A DNA stretch of 64,000 nucleotides from Iodidimonas sp. SYSU 1G8. Lineage in GTDB: Bacteria > Pseudomonadota > Alphaproteobacteria > SMXS01. The notes beneath the pieces were generated by a model. The model made no database searches. It saw only the letters and a list, made by a program, of their open reading frames with translations, and was not told the DNA's origin. The number at the start of each line of letters is the position of its first letter. Positions within the stretch are counted from its first letter, which is position 1. The stretch lies in the NCBI RefSeq assembly GCF_039655775.1, contig NZ_JBBYXJ010000001.1, positions 1,054,001 to 1,118,000 of the forward strand, given 5' to 3'. Positions 36,301-44,973 of the stretch are shown here, piece by piece. A program made the translations under genes and the position numbers.

Positions 36301-37455
36301 CGGGGGAGAAGTTCAGCCGAGCGCTCCTGGGGCGCTTGTTTGGAAGGAGCATTGCAAGCGCTAGACCAAACGGAGCGAGATGCGATTTTACGTACTATGA
36401 TTGCAAATTTGAGCGATGGCGAAACGTTAGTTTTGTTCAAATCTGCACCTTTCAACAACCAGACTTGGCAACTCCTCGGCGAACTCCGCTCGGATCTCGA
36501 GCCGATATATTGGCGTGAGATTCAGGCGGCCGCGTGGCAGCACAGCGAGGCGGAAATCAACTTCATGGTGGAACGATTGCTAGACGCCGAACGTGCGATT
36601 TCGGCGTTCAATGCAGTATCGTTTGCTTTTGGGCGCCTTGACGGCACGATCCTCTCTAGGTTGATGAAAGCACTGTTGCGACCGTCGCCAGAGCTGAATG
36701 AAGCAGAGAAGTTAAATGCGGTTCGCGTTTCGGATGCGCTGGATGTGTTGGAAGCGGGTGGACATTGGTCGCAGGCCGAACTTGCTAGATTCGAGTACGT
36801 ATTTATCAGCGCCCTATCGAACTCCCGCCACCGCATTCCGAACCTAGAAAAGCAAATCGAAGCGTCCCCTGCCGACTTCATCCATCTCATTTGCGCGCGA
36901 TACCGTCGCGAGGACGATGGAGCGGATCCGCCTGAACTGAGAATCCCGGAGAATGTCGACAAACCCGCGTTGGTCAACCAAACTTACCGGGTACTCTCGA
37001 TGCTCAAGCGCATCCCGGGTACGCGTCTTGACGGCACGGTCGACCCCACAGCGCTGATGGTGTGGCTTAGCAACGTGCGAGATCGTTTGAAACAAGTGGG
37101 CCGGGCTGAGGCCGGAGATGGTCAAATCGGTGAGCTGCTAGGCCGCTGCATGCCCGGTGCCGATGACATCTGGCCGAACGAAGCCGTGCGAGAAGCCCTT
37201 GAGGTTCATGGGAGCGATGCGCTTCTGGTAGGCATGCAAATCGGTGTTTTCAACAGTCGCGGGGCAACGTGGCGTGTCGCAGGGAGCATGCAAGAGCGTT
37301 CGCTGGCAGAACGATACAAGGAGTTCGGCCGGAAGCTACAGGCAGAGTATCCAACGAGCGCGCGCCTGCTGGAGAATATTGCTGAGATGTATGCTCGGCA
37401 AGCTGCGAGCTTCGATAACGAACATACAGTTCGTCGCCGCCTTCTTCTAAGTTAG
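33397..37455 (+). CDS. Large HigA-type HTH protein with nuclease-like segment, candidate defence protein
   Basis: 1352 residues from ATG 33397. Residues 1-65 are an Xre/HigA-antitoxin-type helix-turn-helix (MSVTDAAHKLGVGRPALSNL, then LNGRAKLSRDMALKLERAFG). Residues 95-250 resemble a PD-(D/E)xK-like nuclease of large defence-type ATPase proteins: GWDG (141-144), GWELS (161-165), an FIFVTGQRW strand and RAYDADDIEQWLE (222-234). From 260 on there is a STAND-like but apparently degenerate region, then about 850 residues of mostly helical repeat-like sequence. No signal peptide or membrane segment. Codon and base use are much less GC-rich than neighbours, indicating transfer. The nuclease and defence assignments are inference from family resemblance. 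Confidence 0.72.
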   Translation: MNTIGSYIREQVIPEGMSVTDAAHKLGVGRPALSNLLNGRAKLSRDMALKLERAFGANVEALLHLQSELVGGGGLVSAPSTSNNSRNSGFFRITSLEIEAWAESISARTTLPVLIRRLICLDVENTAKVEFLGYDSGERQGWDGFTETVKAGRRVPAGKTGWELSNSNDLPAKPNRDIQARLTLPRRERSNTNFIFVTGQRWPGKTDWAKRQRAQQAWREVRAYDADDIEQWLEESASAQIWFMRELGRDTQGLQPLSESWRSWCEATSPRLSPMLFDDMLSVHRASVVDWVEQPISQPLIVVADSTAEALAFLSLALRDHDGNETADSDRAILITSPDAVQKICNVMTDALLVVADHETEMAIGSFIHRHHLIIVRPRASGDRVDIALEGPSRETFDKALIEMSLDEVSRDRLRYESGLSLTIMRRRLAEAPALRRPDWAQNKALQRKLMPMLLAGAWNRSVEADRMLLQELAGGKSVDDVEQDLVELITLDDTPIWATDNYRGVISRKDALFTAGTSLTQADLDRFFEVAEFILSEDDPALDLPPEDRWKSNIFGKKREISGPMRDAVGEMLVLLSVYGDQVLGPQINSVTIRVNTLVSRLLRNRPARNWLSQEADLPLLAEASPRAFLEAIQADLSSQKPQLLDMLRPAGSGPFDSPSRSGLLWALELLAWDPDYLFSVARILGRLSEVTIDDNWANRPDESLGSFVRAWWPQTGADIEQRIKLLDLLAREFPTAAWKICKAQIDTGQDFASLNHRPRWRTLEFGAFRTSPELQDGEEFRMRRHALDLMLGWPSIDMIQLGDLIEASADLPTNDQRKIWERVQAWIDSGVSDYERASLRERMRRSVLSRRNRPKTKLSKVEKLRKAVFDNLAPADPVDRHRWLFAQQWVAESGDDLWDDGFDYEKHTAHIQTMRRSAMVEIKEAGGLDAIGRLLESVEAWWLVGGMLCETTPPAERPDLIQSIFARGRSSAERSWGACLEGALQALDQTERDAILRTMIANLSDGETLVLFKSAPFNNQTWQLLGELRSDLEPIYWREIQAAAWQHSEAEINFMVERLLDAERAISAFNAVSFAFGRLDGTILSRLMKALLRPSPELNEAEKLNAVRVSDALDVLEAGGHWSQAELARFEYVFISALSNSRHRIPNLEKQIEASPADFIHLICARYRREDDGADPPELRIPENVDKPALVNQTYRVLSMLKRIPGTRLDGTVDPTALMVWLSNVRDRLKQVGRAEAGDGQIGELLGRCMPGADDIWPNEAVREALEVHGSDALLVGMQIGVFNSRGATWRVAGSMQERSLAERYKEFGRKLQAEYPTSARLLENIAEMYARQAASFDNEHTVRRRLLLS

Positions 37456-37624
37456 GTATACATCACCGAGCTTACGGATAGGCCGCCCCGCACTCTCGGG
37501 AACAGTGAACCACCACGGCATGAGGTGTGTTGATAAGTCGTGCGATTTTCATCGCATGGCTTGAGCATTTGCAGTCGCCTCCCTCAATATCCGATTACGG
37601 CGATGAATTTTGAATGGGAATTCC

Positions 37625-38386
37625 TCACTCCATATCCGCATTCGTCAGCCCCACCACATCCGCCATCACCGGCCCGATCTCGTCGTTGATGACCAGGTCG
37701 GCGAGGCCGTCCAGTTCGGTGGGGTCGCGGTTCAGGATGACGAGGCCGGCGCCGTTCTGGTGGGCCATGATGGGGAAGCCGGCGGCGGGATAGACCACCA
37801 GCGACGAGCCGATGGCGAGGAACAGGTCGCAGTCCAGCGTGGCGTCGCGCGCGCGCATCATCTCGTCCTGCGGCATGGACTGGCCGAACGAGATGGTGGC
37901 GGTCTTCACCACGCCGCCGCAGTCGCATTCGGGCATCTGACCGTCCTCGTGCCAAGCCTGGCGCAAGGCGTCGATCTCATATCGGGTGCGGCACATCAGG
38001 CAGGTGGCATAGGTGGCGTTGCCATGCAGCTCGACGATGCGGTCGGCCGGAATGCCCGAGTGCTGGTGCAGATTGTCCACGTTCTGGGTGATGACGCGGC
38101 TGATCTTGCCGGTGCGCACCAGCTTGGCGATGGCCATGTGGCCCTTGTTGGGGCGGGCAGTCTCGAACGTGCCGTCGCTGTCGAACTTGCGCCGCCACGC
38201 CTCGCGCCGCACCTCGGCGCTGCGCATGTAATCCTCGAACTGGATCGGCTTGTTCTTCGTCCAATAGCCGCCGGGGCTGCGGAAGTCGGGAATGCCGGAT
38301 TCGGTGCTGATGCCCGCGCCGGTGAACACGACGACGCGGCGCGCCTCGTCCAGCATGCGGCGCAGGGCGGCGCGCGCGTCGGTCAT
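37625..38386 (-). CDS. Sirtuin-type NAD-dependent protein deacylase
   Basis: 253-residue Sir2 enzyme that removes acyl groups from lysines using NAD+. All hallmarks are present: GAGISTESGIPDFRS, TQNVDNLHQ, the catalytic His in VELHGNATY, a four-cysteine zinc site (CLMC and CDCGG) and the late GSSLVVYPAAGFP loop. Class III-like (CobB/Sir2Tm style). Monocistronic and close to the end of the acquired 33-37 kb block, but with host-like composition. Confidence 0.95.
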   Translation of the reverse strand: MTDARAALRRMLDEARRVVVFTGAGISTESGIPDFRSPGGYWTKNKPIQFEDYMRSAEVRREAWRRKFDSDGTFETARPNKGHMAIAKLVRTGKISRVITQNVDNLHQHSGIPADRIVELHGNATYATCLMCRTRYEIDALRQAWHEDGQMPECDCGGVVKTATISFGQSMPQDEMMRARDATLDCDLFLAIGSSLVVYPAAGFPIMAHQNGAGLVILNRDPTELDGLADLVINDEIGPVMADVVGLTNADME

Positions 38387-38554
38387 GGTCGGTGTCTCCC
38401 GCGATCGGTCATGGCGGCATTCTAGGAACGGAAGGCGGTCGCCGGAAGGGCAAACCGCCGCGCGGCGGCCCGGCGATGATGCAACCGGGGGTGGAAAAAC
38501 GGCCGCGACCGCCTAAATCAGACTCCGGCAACGCAACGCACGGGATCATTCCAC

Positions 38555-38815
38555 ATGGCGAACGGCTGGGCGCGAGATGGCGCGGTTCAGGACCAGATCG
38601 ACGACACGGTGAAGGACGCGGTCCTCAACGCCCGGGCGCGCATGCCCGCGGGCGAGAGCGAGACTCACTGCACCCTGTGCGGCGACGAGATTCCCGAAGG
38701 ACGGCGCCAGGCGCTGCCCGGGGTGAAGACCTGCGTGCCGTGCCAGTCGTCGCGCGACCGCAAGCCGTCGGCCGGCTTCAACCGGCGCGGCAGCAAGGAC
38801 AGCCAGCTGCGCTAG
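38555..38815 (+). CDS. DksA/TraR C4-type zinc finger protein (short)
   Basis: 86 residues with the four-cysteine finger CTLCGDEIPEGRRQALPG followed by KTCVPCQ, the TraR/DksA zinc motif. Only a short helix precedes it, so the coiled-coil finger of true DksA is largely missing, as in YbiI/TraR-like small proteins. It may bind RNA polymerase through the secondary channel (family inference). It converges with the CoA-transferase gene, 6 bp away. Confidence 0.87.
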   Translation: MANGWARDGAVQDQIDDTVKDAVLNARARMPAGESETHCTLCGDEIPEGRRQALPGVKTCVPCQSSRDRKPSAGFNRRGSKDSQLR

Positions 38816-38821
38816 CGGCGG

Positions 38822-40015
38822 CTAGATCGTCCCCCGCGCCTTGAGCGCCGCGATCTCGCCCTCGCTCTTGCCCAGCAGCTCGCCATAGACCTCGTCATTG
38901 TGCGCGCCAAGCGGCTCGCCGACCCAGGCGACCTTGCCAGGCGTCGCGGACAGTTTCGGGAACACGTTCTGCATCCAGATGTTGGCGAAGTCCGGATGGG
39001 GCATGTGCACCAGCGCCTCGCGCGCCTTGAAGTGCGGGTCCGCCATCATGTCGGGCGCCTTGTAGATCTTGCCCGCCGGCACGCCGTTCGCCTCCATCAG
39101 CTCTTCCAGGTGCCGCGCCGGGAAATTCCGCGTCCACTCGCCGATCAGCGTGTCCAGCTCCTCCTGGTGCTGGCCGCGCGCCGTGTGAGTGGCATAGCGC
39201 GGATCGCTGGCCAGCTCGGGCCGGCCCATCGCCTCGCACAGGCGGCCGAACACGCTGTCCTGGTTGGCCGCGATCAGGATGTCGCCGTCGCTGGTGGGAT
39301 AGACGTTGGAGGGCGACACGTTGGGCAGCACCGCGCCGGTGCGCTCGCGGATGAAGTTCGCCTCTGTGTATTCGGGCACGGTGGATTCCATCATGGCCAG
39401 CACCGCCTCGTAGATGGCGCTGTCGATCACCTGCCCGCGCCCGGTGACATGCCGCTGGTGCAGCGCCATCATGGCGCCCAGGCAGGCCATGGTGGCGGCC
39501 AGGGAATCGCCGATCGACAGGCCGACGCGCGACGGCGGCGTGCTGGGGTCGCCCGCCAGATTGCGCATGCCGCCCATGGCCTCGCCGATGGAGCCGTAGC
39601 CGGCGCGGCTGGAATAGGGGCCGGTCTGGCCATAGCCCGAGACCCGGATCATGATCAGGCCCGGATTGATGCGCGACAGCTCGTCATAGCCCAGGCCCCA
39701 TTTCTCCAGCGTGCCGGCGCGGAAATTCTCGATCAGGAAATCGGCCTTGGCGACCAGCTCGCGCAGGATGTCCTGTCCGTCCGTCGTGCGCAGGTTGAGC
39801 GTCACCGACTTCTTGTTGCGGGCGATCACCGACCACCAGACCGGCTTGTTGCGGCCCCATTCGCGCATGGGGTCGCCCACGCCGGGCTGCTCGACCTTGA
39901 TGACGTCCGCGCCATGATCGGCCATCAGCTGGCCGCAGAACGGGCCGGCGATCAGCTGTCCCAGTTCGATGACGCGCAGGCCCTTCAGGGCGCCGGTCGG
40001 CTGGCTCTCGGTCAC
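38822..40015 (-). CDS. CaiB/BaiF family CoA-transferase (formyl-CoA transferase class III)
   Basis: 397 residues of the class III CoA-transferase family, with KGLRVIELGQLIAGPFCGQL at the N-terminus, the VEQPGVGDPMREWG segment and a conserved aspartate in SIGDSLAA at the position that forms the aspartyl-CoA anhydride. It moves CoA between organic acids. GTG start with GAGGATC upstream. Divergent from an HMG-CoA-lyase gene, suggesting a shared acyl-CoA degradation role (leucine- or terpenoid-type), although the exact substrate is unknown. Confidence 0.93.
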   Translation of the reverse strand: MTESQPTGALKGLRVIELGQLIAGPFCGQLMADHGADVIKVEQPGVGDPMREWGRNKPVWWSVIARNKKSVTLNLRTTDGQDILRELVAKADFLIENFRAGTLEKWGLGYDELSRINPGLIMIRVSGYGQTGPYSSRAGYGSIGEAMGGMRNLAGDPSTPPSRVGLSIGDSLAATMACLGAMMALHQRHVTGRGQVIDSAIYEAVLAMMESTVPEYTEANFIRERTGAVLPNVSPSNVYPTSDGDILIAANQDSVFGRLCEAMGRPELASDPRYATHTARGQHQEELDTLIGEWTRNFPARHLEELMEANGVPAGKIYKAPDMMADPHFKAREALVHMPHPDFANIWMQNVFPKLSATPGKVAWVGEPLGAHNDEVYGELLGKSEGEIAALKARGTI

Positions 40016-40121
40016 GGGCTCGATCCTCTTCTTTCGCCGGGTGGGTCAGGCCGATATACATAAGAACATGTCCCGATAAAAGCGGCGGCGATGCCGGCCG
40101 CGCCCAGCAGGAAACCGGATC

Positions 40122-41045
40122 ATGCGTCCCGTCACCATCCTCGAGGTCAGCCCGCGCGACGGGCTCCAGAACGAGAAGGTCGCCTTCTCCACCGGACAGA
40201 AACTGGAGCTGATCGACCGGGCCATCGCGGCGGGCGCGCGGCGCATCGAGGTGGCCAGCTTCGTGCACCCGGGCAAGGTGCCGCAAATGGCGGATGCGGA
40301 AGCCGTGGTCGCCGGCCTGCCGGACCGCAAGGACGTGCAGTATATCGGCCTGATCCTCAACAAGCGCGGCTACCTGAGGGCGCTGGCGACGCGGGCCGGC
40401 GACGCGCGCGGCGTCGATCAGGTGGGCTTCGTCACGGCCGCCTCCGACATTTTCGGCACCCGCAACCAGGGCCAGACGGCCGACGAGACCGTGGCCGAGG
40501 GGCTGGACATCCTGCGGCTGGCGCGGCGCGACGGGATCAGCGCCCAGGTCACCATCTCGGTCGCCTTCGGCTGCCCGTTCGAGGGCGAGGTGGACATGGG
40601 CCGGGTGATCGACATGGCGCGCCGCCTGGCCGAGGCCGAACCGGCCGAGATCGCGCTGGCCGACACCATCGGCGTCGCCATACCGCCGCAGGTCACCGAC
40701 CTGCTAGGCCGGCTGAAGGAGGCGGTGCCGCACATTCCCACGCGGGTGCACTTCCACGACACGCGCCATACCGGCGTCGCCAACGCGTGGGCCGCCTACC
40801 AGGGCGGCGCCGACGTCATCGACGCCAGCATGGCGGGACTGGGCGGCTGTCCGTTCGCGCCCAACGCCACCGGCAACGTGGCGACCGAGGACGTGGTCTA
40901 CATGCTGACGCGCGCCGGAGTCGCGACCGGCATGGATCTGGACGCGCTGATCGGCGGCGCGGCCTGGCTGGAAGGTATCCTGGGCCGCCGCGCGCCCAGC
41001 GCCGTCAGCCATGCGGGTGGTTTTCCCGCACGCGCAAGCGCCTGA
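40122..41045 (+). CDS. Hydroxymethylglutaryl-CoA lyase
   Basis: 307 residues of the DRE-TIM metallolyase family that cleaves 3-hydroxy-3-methylglutaryl-CoA to acetoacetate and acetyl-CoA. Signature residues are EVSPRDGLQNE at the N-terminus, the metal site HFHDTRHTG and the C-terminal loop GLGGCPFAPNATGNVATED with the active-site cysteine. Divergent from the CoA-transferase, with about 100 bp between them for promoters. Confidence 0.95.
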   Translation: MRPVTILEVSPRDGLQNEKVAFSTGQKLELIDRAIAAGARRIEVASFVHPGKVPQMADAEAVVAGLPDRKDVQYIGLILNKRGYLRALATRAGDARGVDQVGFVTAASDIFGTRNQGQTADETVAEGLDILRLARRDGISAQVTISVAFGCPFEGEVDMGRVIDMARRLAEAEPAEIALADTIGVAIPPQVTDLLGRLKEAVPHIPTRVHFHDTRHTGVANAWAAYQGGADVIDASMAGLGGCPFAPNATGNVATEDVVYMLTRAGVATGMDLDALIGGAAWLEGILGRRAPSAVSHAGGFPARASA

Positions 41046-41118
41046 TCCCACTCAACCCTTGCAACAGGGGCACGGGCGTAAGAGAACTGTCCCGGGGGCA
41101 ACCATACCGGGCCGATCC

Positions 41119-42621
41119 ATGAAACGCTTGCTGACAGGAACCGCTACATCGCTTGTGGCCGGCCTGTTGGCGTTCGGCGCGGCGCAGGCGCAGATGCCCG
41201 ACGTGCCGCCCGTGGGCAGCGCCAAGATCGAGGATTTCGGGCAGTGGCGCTCGCCCTATTTCTTCTTCCGCATGGACCGCTCGACCCAGATGGAGATGCC
41301 CGAGCTGACGGTGCAGACCGCCATCGAGGATTCCCGGCGGGCGCTGCTGGTGGTCAGCTTCTATTATGATGGCGGCCGCTATTCGAACTATCAGCAGGCG
41401 CTGCTGCGCCGCATCCTGTTCTACCTGTCCAGCCAGTTGAAGACCTACGAGGTGCGGCTGCTCGAGGTGATGGTCGCCTCGGCCGATGGCCGGCCGGTCT
41501 ACGACAAGGAACTGTTCAAATATTACGCCAGCAACACGCTGGGCGAGTATGGCGGCACCATCGGCGGCAAGCCCGTGATGCCCTATGGCCAGGTCTATCT
41601 GGCGGGCGAGCTGGTCTATGACTTCTCGGTGATGTGGGAAGCGCGCGACGACGATCAGGTGGCCGAGAACGCCCGGGCGATCCAGTCATCCATGCTGAGG
41701 ATCGCCAACGAGGCCAAGGACAATCCGCCGCCGCCCGAGCCGGAACCCGACCCCGCCGCCGGCGTGCGCGAGCCCGATCTGCCGGTCGAGGCGCCGGAGA
41801 TCATCGAACGCGAGGTGATCGGCCCGCCCCTGCCCCGCCGCGCGCCGCCGCCGCAGGCGGCACCCGCTCCCGCGCGGCAGCCGGCGCCAGAGCCCGCGCC
41901 GGAGCCAGTAAAGGAAGCGCCGCCGGTATCGCCGGAAACAAAACCCGAGGCCGCCTCGCCGCCCGCGAGGACAGCCCCCGAGCCGGCGCCCGCGACGGTC
42001 CGGCCGTCGGAACCGGAGCCGGTCATCGTCCGGCAGCCGCCGACCACGCCCGCCGCCGAGAAAGCGCCCACAGCCCCGGCAAAGCCGGAACCAAAGCCCG
42101 AACCGGCACCCGCGCCTGAAGTCGCGCCGCCCACCGAACCGGCGGCACCGGCGGCACAGCCCGAGGCCCAGGTCCCTACACCCAAATCCACGCCGGAACC
42201 GGAGGCCGCGCCCTCGGCGATCGCGCCTGCCCCGATCAAGGTGCCGATGATCCAGCCGGAATCGCTGCGCCGCGCTCAGAACACGGCGCCGGCGCCTGCC
42301 GCAACGCCGGCGGCCGAACCGGCCGCGCCGCCACCAGCGGCGTCCCAGCCGGAGCGCCCGGCACCGGCGGCACCTACGCCCGAAGCCGAGCCGAAACCGG
42401 CAGCGGCCCCGCCCCCGGCAGCAACGCCAGCGCCATCACCGGTCGTGGTGCCCATGATCCAGCCGGAATCCCGGATACCGCCGACACGCCGTAAATCCGT
42501 GCTGCCCTTCGAGGTGATCGAAGACCCGGCACCGCCCGACACCACCAACGAGGCGGAGTCGTCCGACCTGGAGCCGCGCCTGCCCGAGGGACCGCAGGCC
42601 GTCGAGCCGCCGCCAGAGTAG
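41119..42621 (+). CDS. Exported protein with Pro/Ala/Glu-rich C-terminal half
   Basis: 500 residues. A signal peptide (GLLAFGAAQAQ) is followed by a globular segment of about residues 30-205 (QWRSPYFFFRMDRSTQMEMP onward) that I do not recognise. The remaining 290 residues are low-complexity Pro/Ala/Glu, TonB-linker-like, and contain the motif VPMIQPES twice (near 375 and 450). The C-terminus is acidic. It may span the periplasm or sit in the envelope. ATG 41119 fits the signal peptide; ribosome binding site is poor. Confidence 0.78.
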   Translation: MKRLLTGTATSLVAGLLAFGAAQAQMPDVPPVGSAKIEDFGQWRSPYFFFRMDRSTQMEMPELTVQTAIEDSRRALLVVSFYYDGGRYSNYQQALLRRILFYLSSQLKTYEVRLLEVMVASADGRPVYDKELFKYYASNTLGEYGGTIGGKPVMPYGQVYLAGELVYDFSVMWEARDDDQVAENARAIQSSMLRIANEAKDNPPPPEPEPDPAAGVREPDLPVEAPEIIEREVIGPPLPRRAPPPQAAPAPARQPAPEPAPEPVKEAPPVSPETKPEAASPPARTAPEPAPATVRPSEPEPVIVRQPPTTPAAEKAPTAPAKPEPKPEPAPAPEVAPPTEPAAPAAQPEAQVPTPKSTPEPEAAPSAIAPAPIKVPMIQPESLRRAQNTAPAPAATPAAEPAAPPPAASQPERPAPAAPTPEAEPKPAAAPPPAATPAPSPVVVPMIQPESRIPPTRRKSVLPFEVIEDPAPPDTTNEAESSDLEPRLPEGPQAVEPPPE

Positions 42622-42629
42622 TCTGCGGC

Positions 42630-43889
42630 TCAGTCCTGTTTCACCTTGCCCGACCGGCTGGCGGCGAACTTGCCGCGGTCGATGGACGCGCGGATCACCG
42701 GAATGTCCGCGTCGGCCAGCGGCGCCATCCAGCGCTTGCGCCGCAGCGCCGCCTCGATATAGGGCGCGAGCCGCTCGTCCTTGGCCTTCTCCCGCGCGTC
42801 GGCCTTGTCCTTGAACTCCGGCAGGATCTCGCGGGCGAACAGCTCCATTGAGTCGACGATCTCGCCATGGGGATTGCGGCCGGCCTGCTGCAGCAGCACG
42901 ACCTGGTCGACGCCCGCCTTCTCGAATTCCTTCAGGTGCCGGCGGACGTCGTCCGGCGTGCCGATGCCCGAGGAATATTGCGGATCGAGCGCCGCCGTGC
43001 GCACGATCTGCTCGGTCTTGTCCCCGCGCGCCGCATGGAAATCGCGCCACAGCTGCGTGCGGCCGGGCACCGTGTCCTTGGTCACCAGCGAGCCCAGCGC
43101 ATAGCTGAAGAATTCGAACCCGTCCTGGCCGCGCCGGATCGCCTCCGACCGGTCGGGATGCACGGAGAAGCTGGAGACCATGGCGATGTTCGCGTTGACC
43201 ACATGGCCCACCGGCACGCAGGCCTCGCTCATGATGGTGCCGTAATAGATGTCGGCCCAGTGCCTGGCCTCTTCGGGATCGACGAAGGCGAAAGCCAGCG
43301 CGCCGACGCCCAGGCTGGCCGCGACCCGGATGGTGTCGCGGTTGGAGCAGGCCATCCAGATCGGCGGGTGCGGCTTCTGCAGCGGCTTGGGAATGACGTT
43401 CCGGCACGGCATGGAGAAGTATTTTCCCTCGTAGCCGGGATAGGGATTCATGGTCATCATGTTGGCCACCTGTTCGATGGCGTCGATGGCCATGGCGCGC
43501 TTTTCCTTGGCCGGAATGTTGTAGCCGTGCAGCTCCATCCGCGTCGCGCCCTCGCCGAAGCCCAGCTGAGCCCGGCCATTGGAGATCAGGTCGAGCATGG
43601 ACACCACTTCAGCGGTGCGCGCCGGATGATTGTAGTTGGGGATCACCTGGCGGATGCCGTGCCCCAGCCGGATCCGCCGCGTCCGCGCCGCAGCCGCCGC
43701 CAGGAAAGTCTCCGGCGCCGAGCAGTGGGAATACTCGTCGAGAAAGTGATGCTCGACCGCCCAGGCGTAGTCGATCCCCAGACGGTCGGCCAATTCGATC
43801 TGGTCGAGCGCCTCATGCACCAGCCGGTGCTCGTCATCCTCGGTCCAGGGTTTCGGCAGCTGTAATTCGTAGAAAACGCCAAACCGCAT
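42630..43889 (-). CDS. LLM-class flavin-dependent oxidoreductase
   Basis: 419 residues of the bacterial luciferase-like monooxygenase superfamily (TIM barrel binding FMN or F420). Characteristic stretches are YAWAVEHHFLDEYSHCSAPE, GHGIRQVIPNYNHPARTAE and HPPIWMACSNRDT. Members oxidise aldehydes, alkanesulfonates, terpenoids and similar molecules; the substrate here is not deducible. RBS GGGGAGA precedes the ATG. Convergent with the Pro-rich gene, divergent from the EamA transporter. Confidence 0.93.
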   Translation of the reverse strand: MRFGVFYELQLPKPWTEDDEHRLVHEALDQIELADRLGIDYAWAVEHHFLDEYSHCSAPETFLAAAAARTRRIRLGHGIRQVIPNYNHPARTAEVVSMLDLISNGRAQLGFGEGATRMELHGYNIPAKEKRAMAIDAIEQVANMMTMNPYPGYEGKYFSMPCRNVIPKPLQKPHPPIWMACSNRDTIRVAASLGVGALAFAFVDPEEARHWADIYYGTIMSEACVPVGHVVNANIAMVSSFSVHPDRSEAIRRGQDGFEFFSYALGSLVTKDTVPGRTQLWRDFHAARGDKTEQIVRTAALDPQYSSGIGTPDDVRRHLKEFEKAGVDQVVLLQQAGRNPHGEIVDSMELFAREILPEFKDKADAREKAKDERLAPYIEAALRRKRWMAPLADADIPVIRASIDRGKFAASRSGKVKQD

Positions 43890-44016
43890 GACTGATCTCC
43901 CCTGACTTCCCCACCGAAAGCCTACACGCGGACTCCGGAGTCAGCCATGCCCCAATTCTCCATGACGCCGGGCACCAGATCGAATGCCGGGCGTTCAGGC
44001 GAGCGGAGGGTCCAGC

Positions 44017-44973
44017 ATGACGACGGAAGCAGCCACCATCGATACGTTCATCAAATCCGGTAAGCCCCAACGCCGTCCCTGGCGCCGGCACTTGTGGCAT
44101 GCGGCGCTATTGCTCGGGCTGGCGTCCATGTGGGGCTCGTCCTTTCTGATGGTGGATGCCGCGCTGAAGGATTTCACCCCGCTCGCCACCACCGCGGGCC
44201 GGCTGGCCATCGCGGCGGGTTTCTTCACCATCGCCCTCTTCATCCGCCGCCGGCAGGTGGAGAAGAAGAAACGCGCCTGGGGGCTGATGATCGGCATGGC
44301 ACTGCTGGGCAACCTGATCCCCTTTTTCCTGATCAACTGGGGCCAGCAGTCGGTGGAAACCGGCACGGCCGCGATCCTGATGGGCGTCGTGCCGCTCGTG
44401 ACCGCCGTCCTTGCCCAAGTGCTGGTCCGCGGCGAGCGCTTTCACCTCTGGAAGGGGATCGGCATCGCCATCGGCTTCGCCGGCGTCGTGGTGCTGTTCG
44501 GCGGGCCGCAGATCTCCGGCGGCCGCGAGATGATGCTGGGCGCGGGCGCGATCCTGATCGCAGCGCTCGGCTATGCCTGCGGCAACATCCTTGCGGAAAA
44601 GGTCAGCGACTATCATTCGCTGGCGATCGGCTTCGGCGTGATGTGGATCGCGACCCTCGTCGCCGTGCCCATCTGGTTCGTCACCGATGGCGCCGTGCCG
44701 CAGTCACCTTCGTTGCAGGCCATCGGCGCGGTGGTCGCGCTGGGCATCTTCTGCACGGCGATCCCGACCCTGCTGGTGATCTATCTGGTGCGCAGCGCCG
44801 GGCCGACCTTCGCGTCATTCACCAACTATCTGGTGCCCGTGATCGGCGTCGCTTTGGGCATCGTCTTCCTGCACGAGCCGCTGACCATGAACGCCATCAT
44901 CGCGCTGGGGCTGATCATCGGCGGCATCGTCATCGGTCAGATCGGCGGCCGGCGCGGCAAGAAAACGGCCTGA
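44017..44973 (+). CDS. EamA/DMT-family transporter
   Basis: 318 residues with ten hydrophobic segments arranged as two EamA repeats (WGSSFLMVDAALKDFTPL; FASFTNYLVPVIGVALGIVF). These proteins export metabolites or amino acids. ATG 44017 is supported by GGAGGG and starts a cytoplasmic tail before the first segment. Its stop directly abuts the next ATG (TGAATG), so it is coupled to the TIGR02587 gene. Confidence 0.93.
   Translation: MTTEAATIDTFIKSGKPQRRPWRRHLWHAALLLGLASMWGSSFLMVDAALKDFTPLATTAGRLAIAAGFFTIALFIRRRQVEKKKRAWGLMIGMALLGNLIPFFLINWGQQSVETGTAAILMGVVPLVTAVLAQVLVRGERFHLWKGIGIAIGFAGVVVLFGGPQISGGREMMLGAGAILIAALGYACGNILAEKVSDYHSLAIGFGVMWIATLVAVPIWFVTDGAVPQSPSLQAIGAVVALGIFCTAIPTLLVIYLVRSAGPTFASFTNYLVPVIGVALGIVFLHEPLTMNAIIALGLIIGGIVIGQIGGRRGKKTA

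Noticed and set aside
33236-37624. Attachment-site or direct repeats flanking the acquired 1352-residue gene
   Set aside because: I compared both flanks by eye and found no repeat or tRNA. Only a short TGCGAT/ATCGCA stem at 37541-37556 was seen, which is not enough for a mobile-element boundary.
41634-42239. Alternative frames inside the Pro/Ala-rich gene
   Set aside because: They are shadows of a low-complexity GC-rich coding sequence and have no start signals or domains.
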